From Eutreptiella sp. 'Long Island Sound 2002' (lineage: Eukaryota > Euglenozoa > Euglenophyceae > Eutreptiales > Eutreptiaceae): DNA of 64,000 bases. A model generated the notes under the pieces. That model saw only the letters and a list, made by a program, of their open reading frames with translations, searched no databases and was not told the DNA's origin. Below, piece after piece: positions 1-10,784 of the stretch (positions within the stretch are counted from its first letter, which is position 1; every line of letters starts with the position of its first letter). Made by a program: the position numbers and the translations under genes. The stretch covers positions 64,914,242 to 64,978,241 of the forward strand of contig OZ038381.1 of the NCBI GenBank assembly GCA_964036045.1, given 5' to 3'.

Positions 1-2318
1 GAATTTGACGCCGCGGGAATACACCGTTGAGGTACATAGCCGCTCCCCAACCGCATCGAAGCTCTTTTGTTGCCCTTCAATTTGTACTATGAGGTTTTAT
101 CCCTGCTTTCGTATGGTCATAGAACGGGGGCTGTCTTGTAAGGGTTTTTGGCGTATGCCGTCATCATTGAAAACCGGCTGCTTTTTTTTGGTCATCATGG
201 GTCTCCCTCCGAGTGTTAGCGCAAGGAGCCCTGGAACCACCTGCCTTCAAACTCTTTTTATCGAGGTCCTTTGTGGTGCATAGCACGTGTTAGGTAGGTA
301 TTTGGGTTGGTAAGGACATATAATGCACGTGGTTGGTGCATTGGAGGATTAACATTTTGCTATTTTTTGAAGTTGCGCATTGGCGTGTGCTGGGCGGCAT
401 TTGGACATGTTATGGAGTTAGGTCTCACGACATAGCTCACAACGATCTTTGAGAGATGTGGAACAGAATGACCACGGGGTAGTATTCAGAAGCTTCGAAG
501 GTGCGCCGCGAAAATTACGGCAAAAAGTACTTTTTTTGTGTGACAGCTTGACGTTGTTTTCACATATTTTATAGAGATTGTTGAAAATTTCTCTTCTGTG
601 ATGACGTGGAGTTAGCCCGTGGACCAAAGCGAGCATGGCTCGGCACGGGGGACCAAAAGAACTGAGAATGCATGGTCAGCCACGCGGTCAAGTGCTACCA
701 TCAGGTCGGCTTCTGAGTTGGAGGTTTTCAGGAATTTGTAGTAACTTACAGGGTATAAGCTTTGGAGCATGCATCTAGGGATGACCTATTGCGCAGTAAC
801 CATGCGGGCCGGTTGAAAGCGAAAAGGACGTACTAGGAACCAACGGGGTCTTGCTGTTGCCAAGTGTTAAAGGTGCGACAAAATGAACATTTGATGCTCT
901 GCAAAAAAAATCATTTGCGAATCCGATTTTTCATGCCTCATTTTGCAAACATCATGGTCACCGAAATATAGATCCTCCTCCAACCCGGAGAGTTGATTGA
1001 TTGCACGTAAACAAAGGCTGGACATATGTTGTATGACTCGACGGCTGCTTGGAGTGGTCTTGCGTAGGAGCTTTCGGCACGATAAGTTCGGCGATTGAAA
1101 CAAAAAGAGTGTACAAATTATGTAGAAGTCTGGACCGATGACGGCAAAAAAAAACATCCCTAGGCTTGGGGAGGGGGAGCGTAGCGAGACCTTCCCAAGC
1201 CTAGCGGAAGCACTAATGTCAAAGGTGGCCCAAAAAAATTTATTCCATTGCATCTGACTTGGCTACAACCATTTGCGCAAGTGTATGTGAAAGTATAGAA
1301 GAACTCAGATCTTGTTGATGAGTTGATTTTGTTAATGCGCATACACGTCGGAGCAAGTGTACAAATTATTAAAATACTACATAACCACGGGATGGAAGTC
1401 GACAACTTTGTTATAGCTATGTTTGACTCTAACCAATCATCTTTAGTTGTAGAGCGACATTGTGGCCGTACAAAACATTGGAAAGGCTTTTTGTTTGAAT
1501 GTATACATTGATGTTGAACAATGTGTAGCTATGTCATTACTCAAATGCGGATATGAATGAAAAGGAAAGCAAGCATGGTAGGATGCTTTGTTGCTTTGGT
1601 TTTGCAAACCTACCCAAAACAGAATCATTTTGATGTTCCATGGCTGTATTGATGCATATTTCTGTATCACTTTGTGTGTGCACGTCTTGCAGCGGGTGGG
1701 CGGGCCGGGCGAACCACGGCTTGTTGCACCCGCGGCCCTCTGCCGCGCTCCCACCGGTGCTAGCGGTGGGGGATGGGCCCCGCCGCGCCAAATCGTAAAA
1801 AGCCACAATTAAAATGGCAGGAAACTTTGCTGCAGGAGAGGAGCTGTTCGGCAACAGTGGGGACCAACGGACCCCACATTGGTGTACTGCAGGCCTGGGC
1901 CTACAACGAAGCAGGTTCCGTTTTTGGAAATTGTTGCAGAATTCCAGGATATAGAAAAAAAATCGCGAAAAATGAATTTTGACGCAATCGGAATCAGACT
2001 GCACATTTGTGAACGCCATTGGAAAACCATCCAGATGGCATTTGGAATTTCGAGAAACCGATCCGTTTTGGCCGTTTGGCGAAGGGTTCAAGTTGGGAAA
2101 GAAAAGCAATTTTCGAAACGCGGGTCAACTGGCGACAGAAAATTCCGGGCGCTTGTGGCTCATCTGGCCCCTAATCAAAAATCATTACCTCCGGCAAGGT
2201 CCAAGGGTCGCGGGAGAAAGAAATATAGGTCCAAACGACCCGGTGGCGCCGAGTTACAGCCGTTGGAGGGAGACCAATTTTGCTAAAAAAGTGCTTTTTC
2301 TCAATCATGGACGTTACG
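1..2318. repeat. Duplicated non-coding unit, copy 1 (uninterrupted)
   Basis: Bases 1-701 match 2319-3019 at a constant offset of 2318. Bases 698 to about 1730 match 20228 to about 21262 at a constant offset of 19530. This copy therefore keeps the uninterrupted sequence that the LTR retrotransposon splits in copy 2. Bases about 1730-2318 are not found in the right part of copy 2. Short open frames occur (for example 5-283, also open in copy 2), but they lack an ATG start and resemble no known protein. I read the unit as non-coding. Confidence 0.85.
1160..1204. other. Perfect hairpin inside the duplicated unit
   Basis: An 11-bp stem (CTAGGCTTGGG at 1160-1170, its complement at 1194-1204) closes a purine-rich loop. 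The same hairpin is kept at 20692-20736 in the second copy. Its function is unknown. Confidence 0.6.
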
Positions 2319-3019
2319 GAATTTGACGCCGCGGGAATACACCGTTGAGGTACATAGCCGCCACCCGACCAAATCAAAGCTCTATTGTTGCCCTTCAATT
2401 TGTACTATGAGGTTTTATCCCGGCTTTCGTATGGTCATAGAACGGGGGCTGTCTTGTAAGGGTTTTTGGCGTATGCTAGCATCATTGAAAACCGGCTGCT
2501 TTTTTTTGGTCATCATGGGTCTCCCTCCGAGTGTTAGCGCAAGGAGCCTTGGAACCATCTGCCTTCAAACTCTTTTTATCGAGGTCCTTTGTGGTGCATA
2601 GCACGTGTTAGGTAGGTATTTGGGTTGGTGACGACATATAATGCACGTGGTTGGTGCGTTGGAGGATTAACATTTTGCTATTTTTTGAAGTTGCGCAGTG
2701 GCGTGTTGTGGGCGGCATTTGGACATGTTATGGAGTTAGGTTCCAGGACATAGCTCACAACGATCTTTGAGAGATTTGGAACAGAATGATCACGGGGTAG
2801 TATTCAGAAGCTTCGAAGGTGCGCCGCGAAAATTACGGCAAAAAGTACTTTTTTTGTGTGACAGCTTGACGTTGTTTTAACATATTTTACAGAGATTGTT
2901 GAAAATTTCTCTTCTGTGATGACGTGGACTTTGCCCGTGGACCAAAGCGAGCATGGCTCGGCACGGGGGACCAAAAGAACTGAGAATGTATGGTCAGCCA
3001 CCCGGTCAAGTGCTACCAT
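2319..3019. repeat. Duplicated unit, copy 2, left part
   Basis: Matches 1-701 with scattered substitutions and no net length change. It stops exactly at CCAT (3016-3019), where the LTR retrotransposon begins. The unit resumes at 20228. Confidence 0.85.
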
Positions 3020-3061
3020 TGAAGCGGTACCCAGAACCCCATGGCTAGGTTAGGGCATACA

Positions 3062-3141
3062 ACCGGTCTCCGGTCCACTAACCCCATGTACGGAAGGGAA
3101 GACCGGTCTCCGGTCCACTAACCCCATGTACGAAAGGGAAG
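3062..3141. repeat. 40-bp tandem duplication near the LTR start
   Basis: Two adjacent 40-bp copies (3062-3101 and 3102-3141) begin ACCGGTCTCCGG and differ by very few bases. The same pair sits at 17239-17318 in the 3' LTR. Short tandem repeats in the U3 part of an LTR often carry promoter or enhancer sites, but that role is only inferred here. Confidence 0.75.
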
Positions 3142-3326
3142 GCGTCCGTTGACGCCCGGTGCGAGCCCGGCGGGAGCGTGTTCCGTGCTGTAAAGCCCCG
3201 CATCGGCAACCGATGCACCGCCAGCGAAGATTTATGCATCAGAATATCAGGAATCAACAGGCTTTCATTTTCATATTGTTTCCGTCAATTTTTACGCTTC
3301 CGTTCTGATATGCACTGTTTTGACAG

Positions 3327-4633
3327 CTGGCGGTTAGCTCGCGACTTTAGCGTAACCGCCAGTTTAACTGTTATATACAGATATTTTAGCGCAAATCGTG
3401 ACGAAGACTCTAAAGTCTTCAGGAATTGCATTGATGCATCCGCAATTTTCACATCTTACACTCGCAACCTTAATCCGAATTTTTCAGGATGTCGAAATCG
3501 GATTTTCGACTACGACATCCCCGCACTTGATTTGACCTCTTTCGAGTGGACCTACGTGCTTCCCTATGCACGAATCAACTTTCCTTTTGTCTTGCCCTCC
3601 ATTTGTCTTAGAGATATGGGCAAAACAAAGTTGATTCGTGAGGCCACTTGTGAGGGTCATATCTCGTGCCGCTTGCGAGGAATGACAATAAGAAAACGTG
3701 GGATGTATTCACAATACTCCCGACGTAATCTAGGAAGCATTATATGCCTTGCGTCTCCACACGTGCGCGCTAGCGTAATGGATCATGGTCAAGAGGGTAG
3801 AGTTTGCGTTATAACTCTTTGGCCATGATATTGCGTGCGTTAAGATAACTTTCGAGTGTAGCGCGCGAGTGTTGGTGTTGCATAGGAACTCTCCTTGAGT
3901 TCCTATGAGCGATTGACACAAAGTTATGCCCTTGGAGGGGCATGACATATCGTGGGGGGAGCTACCTTTTTGGGCAATATGTGGTATGTGCCATGTGTTG
4001 TGTTGCGTGCCCATTTGGCGGGTCCATCGCTCCAAGCCAAACCCGCCAATGGACCTCATATTGCGCAAGCCCCTTCTCCATACTCCCCACGATCAATTGC
4101 AAGCCTAACCTTCGTGGAGGGAAGCTTGTGTGAAGAACCTAAAGCGATGCGTTGGGAGCAATGTGTATGTTTTGTCACTTTCCATATTTTCATGTGCCCA
4201 CTTGAGAGTTAGCGCTCGTAGCCTTTCAAAGCGCCCCAAGTGGAGCACATATGTGGAATCGAAGGTCATTGGTGTCAAGTCATTGTGTTTAGAAGGATTA
4301 GTTGATTGCACGATCCAAGCCGAAGATATTATAATATAATTGTGCACCTTTCAAGGCACTTTTGTGTGTCTTTGTGCCAATTTTGCCGTTTTTCGCCCGT
4401 CATGATGTCAAGTGGCGACCGTGTATCTCAACGTTGCGCTCAATTGACATCATGACTCAAGTATGTTATGAGGGTACATACTTCGGTGCCCAACATATCT
4501 TTGACCCGGCGAATAACTCCTCTTGGGCTTGGCATACCGTGGCCGCCATGTTGGCGATTTGGGACAATCCCAAATCATGGGCTCACTTGGCTACCCTGCC
4601 ATTCCCAAAACCGGAGGAGTTGGGCGACGCCCA
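3327..4633. other. Serial stem-loop array within the LTR
   Basis: At least ten stem-loops follow one another. Stems include 3327-3336/3353-3362, 3403-3409/3414-3420, 3487-3494/3513-3520, 3570-3582/3627-3639 (13 bp), 3782-3795/about 3816-3829 (imperfect), 3881-3891/3897-3907 (11 bp), 4011-4023/4041-4052, 4181-4204/4237-4257 (imperfect), 4399-4411/4444-4456 (13 bp), 4461-4466/4476-4481 and 4556-4563/about 4569-4576. The same array is kept in the 3' LTR at +14177. Function unknown. Confidence 0.75.
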
Positions 4634-6050
4634 AAAGATATGTTGGACACATATGACTTGATACCTATCCTATGGTACACTCCGGTCCAAGTCGGGCATG
4701 TGCCTCATTTGCCCCAACCATGAGTGTGCGCATTTTTGGCCATTTTGAGCAATTTTCCACTTTTGCTGCCCGCCGTGCACTATGTTCAGCCCACCCGTGC
4801 ACGCGGGACGCATGGACCAATGGACCATATATGACATGGGTGTTATGTATATTGGTCCCCATGGTTCACACACCACGTGGGCGAAGCGGAGCAACCTTCG
4901 TTAAGGTGCTAGCCCGAAGTGAGTGTGGGCAATTTTGCTATTTTGGCATTTGTGGACCCAATTGGGATCATCACCACGCCGAGTGGCATAAAGACCTCTG
5001 AGAGCCAAGGGCATGGCAGTCTGCGTTGGACTCCCGGTGGATCGCGTATGGAATGGCGGATCCGATCTCCAAGCCGGCGTGGAGATATTTTATTGGGAGC
5101 ACCCCAAATTTTGGCTCATTTCAGGCAGCCAAAATGACCCCATTTTGGGACCCCAATTTCAACCCCCCGTGTGGTCAATTGGCGGCCCCATATTCCTATG
5201 CCCACAAGGGGACCCGGACCTAATTTCAAGTTGTACACTCAGATATAAGTCCTAGGTCCTGCCTCCTAACCTGCGAGCCATTGGCCTTGCCCTGGCCGGG
5301 CGAGCCACGCGTGGGAATAACGCCAATTTTGGTGATTTTGGCATCGTGACCCCACTTGACGAATCCGTGTTGCCCTGATGCCGGGACCTCAGAGGGAACC
5401 AGGTTGGGTGAGGGCTCCAGGGAGTTTGTACTCCAAGGGCATAGGGTCAGTTGCCTCGTCCCTACCTCTGGCGGGTCCGGACGAGAGGTCAATTTTGGAG
5501 TTTTCGGAGCTAATATCAGTTTGGGCTGAAACAGCCCATTTTCAGCTACCAACTCCTAGGGGATAATGGCGGGGCCAAATCTGAGGCTCAGACAGGAGTT
5601 GGGACCTGCCGTTCAGGGAGCATGGGGAGCTACTGTCGGTTGACCTTGGACCCTCTTGGCTCCAAGGAACTCGCCTGTGGCTGGGAGAGACACCTCCCCT
5701 ATTGGCAGGGTTTCAGGGTCCGGACTGAGCAGGGCATGGGTTGTGTTTGAGCCCCCGCCTACACCAGCCACTGAGAGGGTGGGACCTGGGATTGGGATAT
5801 GAGTTGGGACTGAGTGTCTATTGTCCTGTGATGCCCTTACCCCAGTCCAGTCTTAACCCCACGTGTACATATCCTGATGTGTTGCTGTACATACTTTCGT
5901 TCCCTTGTTTCAGAGTGGCAAGGATCCTGAAACACTTTGTCACACGACACGTGCATGAGGATGCCCTTGTGAGCGCAGTGCTTTGCCTGCCTGCTTGCTT
6001 GTGCGTGTCACCGCAGCGTCCCGTGGCCGGCCCCCCACGGGAACGCGTCA

Positions 6051-6424
6051 AAAGCGTTTCACCGCCGCGGTGTTACCCATACCTCGCGTGCCACTCGGGG
6101 CCACCAACCCCGAGCAGCGCGGCGCAGCAGCCCGCAGCTCGCAGCTCGCAGCACAGCGCAGCGGCTCGCAGCGCCCTCCAGCGACAGCGCCGAGTTCGTC
6201 ACGGAGCCCGCAGCGCCGTCCAGAGCATCGCCCTGACCGCGCCGCGACCGTGAAGGAGGTGGACAGACCAGGACTCCTCATCAGCGAGTCCTATCGGCCG
6301 ACCAGCAAGGCCGCACACCCAGTCGCGTCAACCACCTCCACAACCACCGGCTGACCAGCACCAGCCGCACTCCCAGTCCAGTGCTACATCACCCACCTCA
6401 ACAACCACCCCATCGAGAGCATCG
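6051..6424 (+). other. Retrotransposon leader between 5' LTR and gag
   Basis: This 374-bp, GC-rich leader should hold the primer-binding and packaging sites. The bases right after the LTR (AAAGCGTTTCACCGCC) do not match the common initiator tRNA-Met primer site, so the priming tRNA is unidentified. No convincing coding frame is seen. Confidence 0.6.
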
Positions 6425-9400
6425 ATGGTGAACTGGGACGAGGCGGGCAAGAAATGGCCGCAGCCCCACCCCCATGTGGCACGCCTACTGCGTGGGTTGC
6501 TGTGGGGTCAGCAGTACCGCCACAGCAATCCCCAGTGCGAAGGCGGCATGCCCGGGAGCTTCGAGCTCCGTGAGGACATGGGCGAGGACCGCCTGCGGGC
6601 AGTGGAGGAGCGGCTGCGGGCGGAAGGGTACGAGTACCGCTTCCGCCACAAGCGCTGGAGGACCTGGACCCGCCCGGACAGGCCCGGCGGAGGGCTGCGT
6701 CCCGACGGGATTGAGGAGGACGAGATGCCCAACAAGTTCCCGTCGGGCGCCTCGATCAATGTCTCCATGTGGGACATGATCGAGAAGGAGTTCCCGGCGT
6801 TGGGGAACGAGCGCAGGCTGCAGGGCAGCAGCAGCGCGTCTCCTGGGAAGGAGAAGCGTTCCGCCGGGGACAGGAGGCGGGACAGGAAGTGGCGGGAGTA
6901 CCAGGAGTACCTGGCCGCCGGAGCCGCCCAAGGCGCCAAGGGCGGAACCCCAGCCCACAGCCCCCAACGGGCCAATGGTGGTGACCACCCCGGCCACGCC
7001 ACCCTTGGTGACTTCATGGAAGTCGCCAAGCAGACCAAGGCCAAGCACCGTCCGCTGCTCCTGAAGCCCCAGCAGGCCCCAGCAGGCCCCAGCAGCGACG
7101 TGGAGTCGGCCCACCGCGGGAGGATGCCGGCCGACCAGGCCAGCTCCAGCAGCAGCGCCGCTCCCACCCAAAGGGACGTGGCGCGCGCCTGTGAGCGCGC
7201 CTGTGGGGTGCCCTGCAACCTTCGGGTTGCCCGGCAACGGGCCACGCAGCAGAACGCTGCCGTGGAGGGCGCCGTCGGCATCGCCCATGAGGAGGCCACC
7301 GAGTGGGGCAGAGGCATGGGCTACCACGCCCCAACCGTTGCAGCCATCGCGGCCGGTCTCACGGCTGCGGCCGCCCATGAGGCAGTGGCTGCCCGGATCA
7401 GGGCAGCCGACGAGGAAGCCCGCCTGACGCAGGAGGCCATTGCCTGCAAGGAGGCCGAGGTGAGGGCGCTGGAAGAGGCGCTTGCCCAAGAGAGTGCAAA
7501 GAAGGAGGCGGAGGAAAGGGCCCATGCCGATGCGACGGCTAAAGCCCAGGCGGACGCCGCCAAGAAGGACGCCATCGAGGCCGCGCGACGGAAGGTCGCT
7601 GAGGAGAGGGCCACGACGGAGGCGGAGCTGGCGGCGTTGGAAGCGGACAAGGCTCGGCTGCAGCAGGTCCGGGAAGCCGAAGCGGCTCGTGCCCGGGAGG
7701 AAGCCGAAGCGCGAGCTGCCGCAGCCACAGCCGCCGCAATGGAGGAGGCAGAGGCCAAACTCCGCCGCGAGACTCCCCCGGGAGGATCACGAGTGGAGAC
7801 CCTTCGAAAGCTTTTCGAAGGGGACGCCTCCTCCAAGATGACGCTGGACGAGGCCGACACGGGCAGCAGTGGGAGCAGTGGCCCCACCGCCCACCGACGG
7901 AGGAAGGGTAAGGGGAAGACCCCCGAGAGGCCACGGAGGCCAGCGGGCGGACACCCCCACAACAGTGACCCCTTCTTCACCGCCAGCGACGGGGATGAAC
8001 GAGGCCGACGACATCGCCAAGTGGTGGCTTGGACGGGCGGAGGAGGCGGAGACGTCCCCATGGAACCGGAAGGTGAGGATGAGGATCTCCCTCCTCCCTA
8101 CCGGAGCTCGGAGTCTTCCGAGACCGAGACGCCCAGGTGGGGCGACATGGACGAGGATGACGACATGGACTTCGGCATCACGAAGAAACGCCCATCCTCG
8201 GACCCACCGAGGCGACCCGGCAGAGACCCACCGGGACCCCCTGGCAGAGGACCATCAGGACCCCCTGGAGGACGCCCACCAAGTGGACCCCCTGGAGGCG
8301 GACCACCGGGCGGGGGAGGACCCCCTGGACCGGGCGGACCCGGCGGAGGCCCTCCTGGAGGACCCCCTGGGGACCCCGACGACCCACCAGGGAACGGCGA
8401 CCCGGATACCACCTGGCGGTGGATTGTCTACCTCCGCAGGAGGGTCCAGTTCCTCGAGCGCGAGGTAGACACGGGCAAGGGCGAGATGAATCGCATCGCC
8501 AGGGTCGCCGCGCGCGCGCAGAGAGAGCTGGACATCGCCAGGAGCGAGACCAAGTCGCTGAACAAGGTCATCAGCGGCCTGCAGCAGAGGCTGGACGCGC
8601 TGGAAGCCCGTGGGAGCGTCGGCAGCGACCACCCACCCCTGGAGTCTGGCTCGTCGGAAGACGGCTGGGGACCCGGACCAGGTCCAGGCAGACCCCACGC
8701 CCCCGGCGGAGCCCCCAGGAGTCGCCCCAGCGCCAGTGCCCCCTCTCTCACCGCCCCCTCTCACCACAGCGCGGGCCGCCGCAGCGAGCGCGTGCCGCCC
8801 GGCAGTGGCAGTGAGGATTGGCGTGATGAGTGGCTCAGCGCGGAGTACCGCAACCGCCGTGCTCCACCGCGGACACCAGTACGCCCCCGGCGCCCCGCAC
8901 CAGCCCAGGAGCCAATCCCAATGGCTGGTGGACGTTATGGTGGACTCAGGGATGAGGTCCCCAGAGGAGACGTGGAGTGGGATGTCGGCGAAGGTGAGGA
9001 CCTGGACCTGGACCTGGAGGAGTTCGACATCAGCCCGCCGCGTGGTGTACGACGGGAGGCCGCTGAACGCAGCCGCCGGCGCCGTGATGAGGATGCGTAC
9101 ATGGAAGGAGTACGGCGTGAACATCTGAGTTCAGCGTACATGGAGGAACCGCGGCGTAGCCACAGCGATTCCATGGAGGAGATGGACGTGGCGGCCGTGG
9201 GAGTCCGTGGGCGAGGCCGATGGGAACCTCGGTCGACCTCGCCTCCGGCGTTCATGGTCTCTAAGGCCGCGGATGCCGCCGTGTGGGAAGACTTGAAGGA
9301 CATCAAGCCCGCCATGTACGATGGCAACCCCCTCAACCTCGACCGCTTCTTGGAGAAGCTGGACGATTGGGGGCTGACCGTCACTGAAGACATCCCTCCT

Positions 9401-9931
9401 GCGGATGCGGAGAAATATGTCTTCAGACGGTTCAGGTACCGCCTGCCGGAAGTGCTCGGAGAGCTATACTTCGTGGCGACCAAGGAGGGGAGAATCAAGA
9501 CCCTCAAGGAAGCCAAGAAGTGGCTCAACGAGCAGAAGCGGGTGGACGCTCCGCAGGTGGCTGCCAAGCGGTGGAAGTCCATCAAGCTTCAGCATGATGG
9601 ACGGGAGATTCGCCTACGGGACTGGCGAGACTTCCGAGGGCATTACACCCTCTTCCGCCGCAACATGGAGGATTGGAACGAGGGTGACGAGCAGGCTCGC
9701 CTGCTCTCCATGCTGCCGAAGGCATGGATCAAGAGGGTCACCAAGGAGGAATCCAAGCGGGCAAAGTCCAACCACACGGTCAAGATGATGCACCCCAAAG
9801 AGTATCATACGAACGTGGTGGCTTGGACGAGGAAGAACGTGGCCCCGGGATGTCAAACGGCACTCCCTGCGGAACGCTCTCCTCATCACCGTCTCGGGCG
9901 ATCGCGAGAAGACCGCGATGTGGCGCCTTGA
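6425..9931 (+). CDS. gag: Gag polyprotein, N-terminal and capsid part
   Basis: The 1168-residue frame starts at ATG 6425. Residues about 300-450 form a long Ala/Glu/Lys/Arg-rich predicted coiled coil. Residues about 595-665 are a Pro/Gly tract with GPPG-type repeats, followed by a second short coiled-coil segment around 675-725. Residues about 950-1140 resemble a Ty3-type capsid (retrotransposon gag) domain, with a conserved-looking Trp-rich helical stretch. Gag would form the virus-like particle in the cytoplasm. The product is much longer than typical Ty3 gag proteins, mainly because of the low-complexity N-terminal half. The last roughly 30 residues, after about base 9840, look out of frame. 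The sensible protein continues in the next frame (see 9918-10733), so the stop at 9931 is probably not the true end. Confidence 0.85.
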   Translation: MVNWDEAGKKWPQPHPHVARLLRGLLWGQQYRHSNPQCEGGMPGSFELREDMGEDRLRAVEERLRAEGYEYRFRHKRWRTWTRPDRPGGGLRPDGIEEDEMPNKFPSGASINVSMWDMIEKEFPALGNERRLQGSSSASPGKEKRSAGDRRRDRKWREYQEYLAAGAAQGAKGGTPAHSPQRANGGDHPGHATLGDFMEVAKQTKAKHRPLLLKPQQAPAGPSSDVESAHRGRMPADQASSSSSAAPTQRDVARACERACGVPCNLRVARQRATQQNAAVEGAVGIAHEEATEWGRGMGYHAPTVAAIAAGLTAAAAHEAVAARIRAADEEARLTQEAIACKEAEVRALEEALAQESAKKEAEERAHADATAKAQADAAKKDAIEAARRKVAEERATTEAELAALEADKARLQQVREAEAARAREEAEARAAAATAAAMEEAEAKLRRETPPGGSRVETLRKLFEGDASSKMTLDEADTGSSGSSGPTAHRRRKGKGKTPERPRRPAGGHPHNSDPFFTASDGDERGRRHRQVVAWTGGGGGDVPMEPEGEDEDLPPPYRSSESSETETPRWGDMDEDDDMDFGITKKRPSSDPPRRPGRDPPGPPGRGPSGPPGGRPPSGPPGGGPPGGGGPPGPGGPGGGPPGGPPGDPDDPPGNGDPDTTWRWIVYLRRRVQFLEREVDTGKGEMNRIARVAARAQRELDIARSETKSLNKVISGLQQRLDALEARGSVGSDHPPLESGSSEDGWGPGPGPGRPHAPGGAPRSRPSASAPSLTAPSHHSAGRRSERVPPGSGSEDWRDEWLSAEYRNRRAPPRTPVRPRRPAPAQEPIPMAGGRYGGLRDEVPRGDVEWDVGEGEDLDLDLEEFDISPPRGVRREAAERSRRRRDEDAYMEGVRREHLSSAYMEEPRRSHSDSMEEMDVAAVGVRGRGRWEPRSTSPPAFMVSKAADAAVWEDLKDIKPAMYDGNPLNLDRFLEKLDDWGLTVTEDIPPADAEKYVFRRFRYRLPEVLGELYFVATKEGRIKTLKEAKKWLNEQKRVDAPQVAAKRWKSIKLQHDGREIRLRDWRDFRGHYTLFRRNMEDWNEGDEQARLLSMLPKAWIKRVTKEESKRAKSNHTVKMMHPKEYHTNVVAWTRKNVAPGCQTALPAERSPHHRLGRSREDRDVAP

Positions 9932-10733
9932 CGAGTGTGAGTTGAGCGGCCAGACCATCCGTCTGCAGGCCATCCCGGCGCGGATGAGCTGCGACGAGAT
10001 CCTGGAGTGGGTTGGAGAGGAGGTGCTCAAGGAGTACCGGAACCTCCACCACACCCGCGGGTTGAGGCCCGGCGACCGCGACGTCAACTACGTTGGCGAG
10101 GGACCTGGCGGGGAAGCTGCCATGGACCCAGCGGGAGCCGACGGCGATGAGACTCTCGTCGACGATGACGACGACGATGAGCCCGCCGAGGTGGCCGTTT
10201 GTGCCTTCGTGGCCAACAACCTGAGCGCGGGGAACAAACCGGGAAACTGGAAGCCCCTGCAGCAGGGTTGGAGGAAGAAGGAGAAGAGGGACCCTCGCCG
10301 CATTGGCGACCCTCCGCTGTCCTTTGGGGAGTTCATCCGAGCTCACCCTCAGGGCTGTTTCGTGTGTTATGGGAGGAAGAAAGGCTTCAACCATGACCAC
10401 CGAACATGCCCCCTCCACCAGGCAGACACGGAGGCCTACAAGAAGGCGCACGGGTCAAAGAGGCGTGCACCTGCGGGTATCCGGGAGGCCAAAGTGGAGG
10501 TGGACAAGGACGAGCTCTCCAAGCTGGTGTCGCAGGGGACCGAGTTGGCCAAGGAGATCCAGGAGATCAAGAGGAACTGGGTCCCCAGGTCGGAAAACAA
10601 GAACAAGGAGAACAACCAGAACGACCAGAACAAGGACAAGGACAAGAAGCCTACTCGTAGGGAAAGGAAGAAGGGCGTCAACGAGGTTGATGCGAAGGAG
10701 AACACCCCTACTTCCACAACCGACGCCCCCTAG
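9918..10733 (+). CDS. Gag C-terminus with nucleocapsid zinc knuckle (next frame)
   Basis: This frame is offset +1 from the capsid frame. Its sensible reading reaches back to about 9840, so the ATG at 9918 is probably not a real start. Near residue 147 a Cys-X2-Cys-X8-His-X4-Cys cluster resembles a retroviral zinc knuckle with a widened loop, which would bind the element's RNA. The C-terminal 70 residues are Lys/Asn/Asp/Glu-rich and look disordered. The frame ends at TAG (10731-10733). The same frame stays open from there into the protease region. The layout suggests either one frameshift mutation plus a nonsense mutation, or recoding by frameshift and readthrough. I cannot tell which. Confidence 0.75.
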   Translation: MWRLDECELSGQTIRLQAIPARMSCDEILEWVGEEVLKEYRNLHHTRGLRPGDRDVNYVGEGPGGEAAMDPAGADGDETLVDDDDDDEPAEVAVCAFVANNLSAGNKPGNWKPLQQGWRKKEKRDPRRIGDPPLSFGEFIRAHPQGCFVCYGRKKGFNHDHRTCPLHQADTEAYKKAHGSKRRAPAGIREAKVEVDKDELSKLVSQGTELAKEIQEIKRNWVPRSENKNKENNQNDQNKDKDKKPTRRERKKGVNEVDAKENTPTSTTDAP

Positions 10734-10784
10734 CGGAGCCCCTGCAGCCAAGGGCCCCAGCTAGGGCGGTCGCAGGATGGTGAC

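Larger units (their letters stand above)
3020..6050 (+). repeat. 5' LTR, 3031 bp
   Basis: Matches 17197-20227 at a constant offset of 14177 with no net insertion or deletion. In the first 178 bases I count five differences, mostly transitions. It starts TG and ends CA. The LTR is unusually long. It carries a 40-bp tandem duplication near its start and a run of stem-loops between 3327 and 4633. Open frames such as 3178-3828 are broken in the other LTR (the matching frame stops at 17894), so no protein is proposed. No TATA box could be assigned with confidence. Confidence 0.95.

Noticed and set aside
3178-3828. 216-codon frame in the 5' LTR as a gene
   Set aside because: The equivalent frame in the 3' LTR is truncated by a stop, the region is a chain of stem-loops, and no domain is seen.
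8210-8410. Collagen-like protein from GPPG repeats
   Set aside because: The tract is inside a long gag frame and is irregular; Gly is not at every third residue over a collagen-length span.
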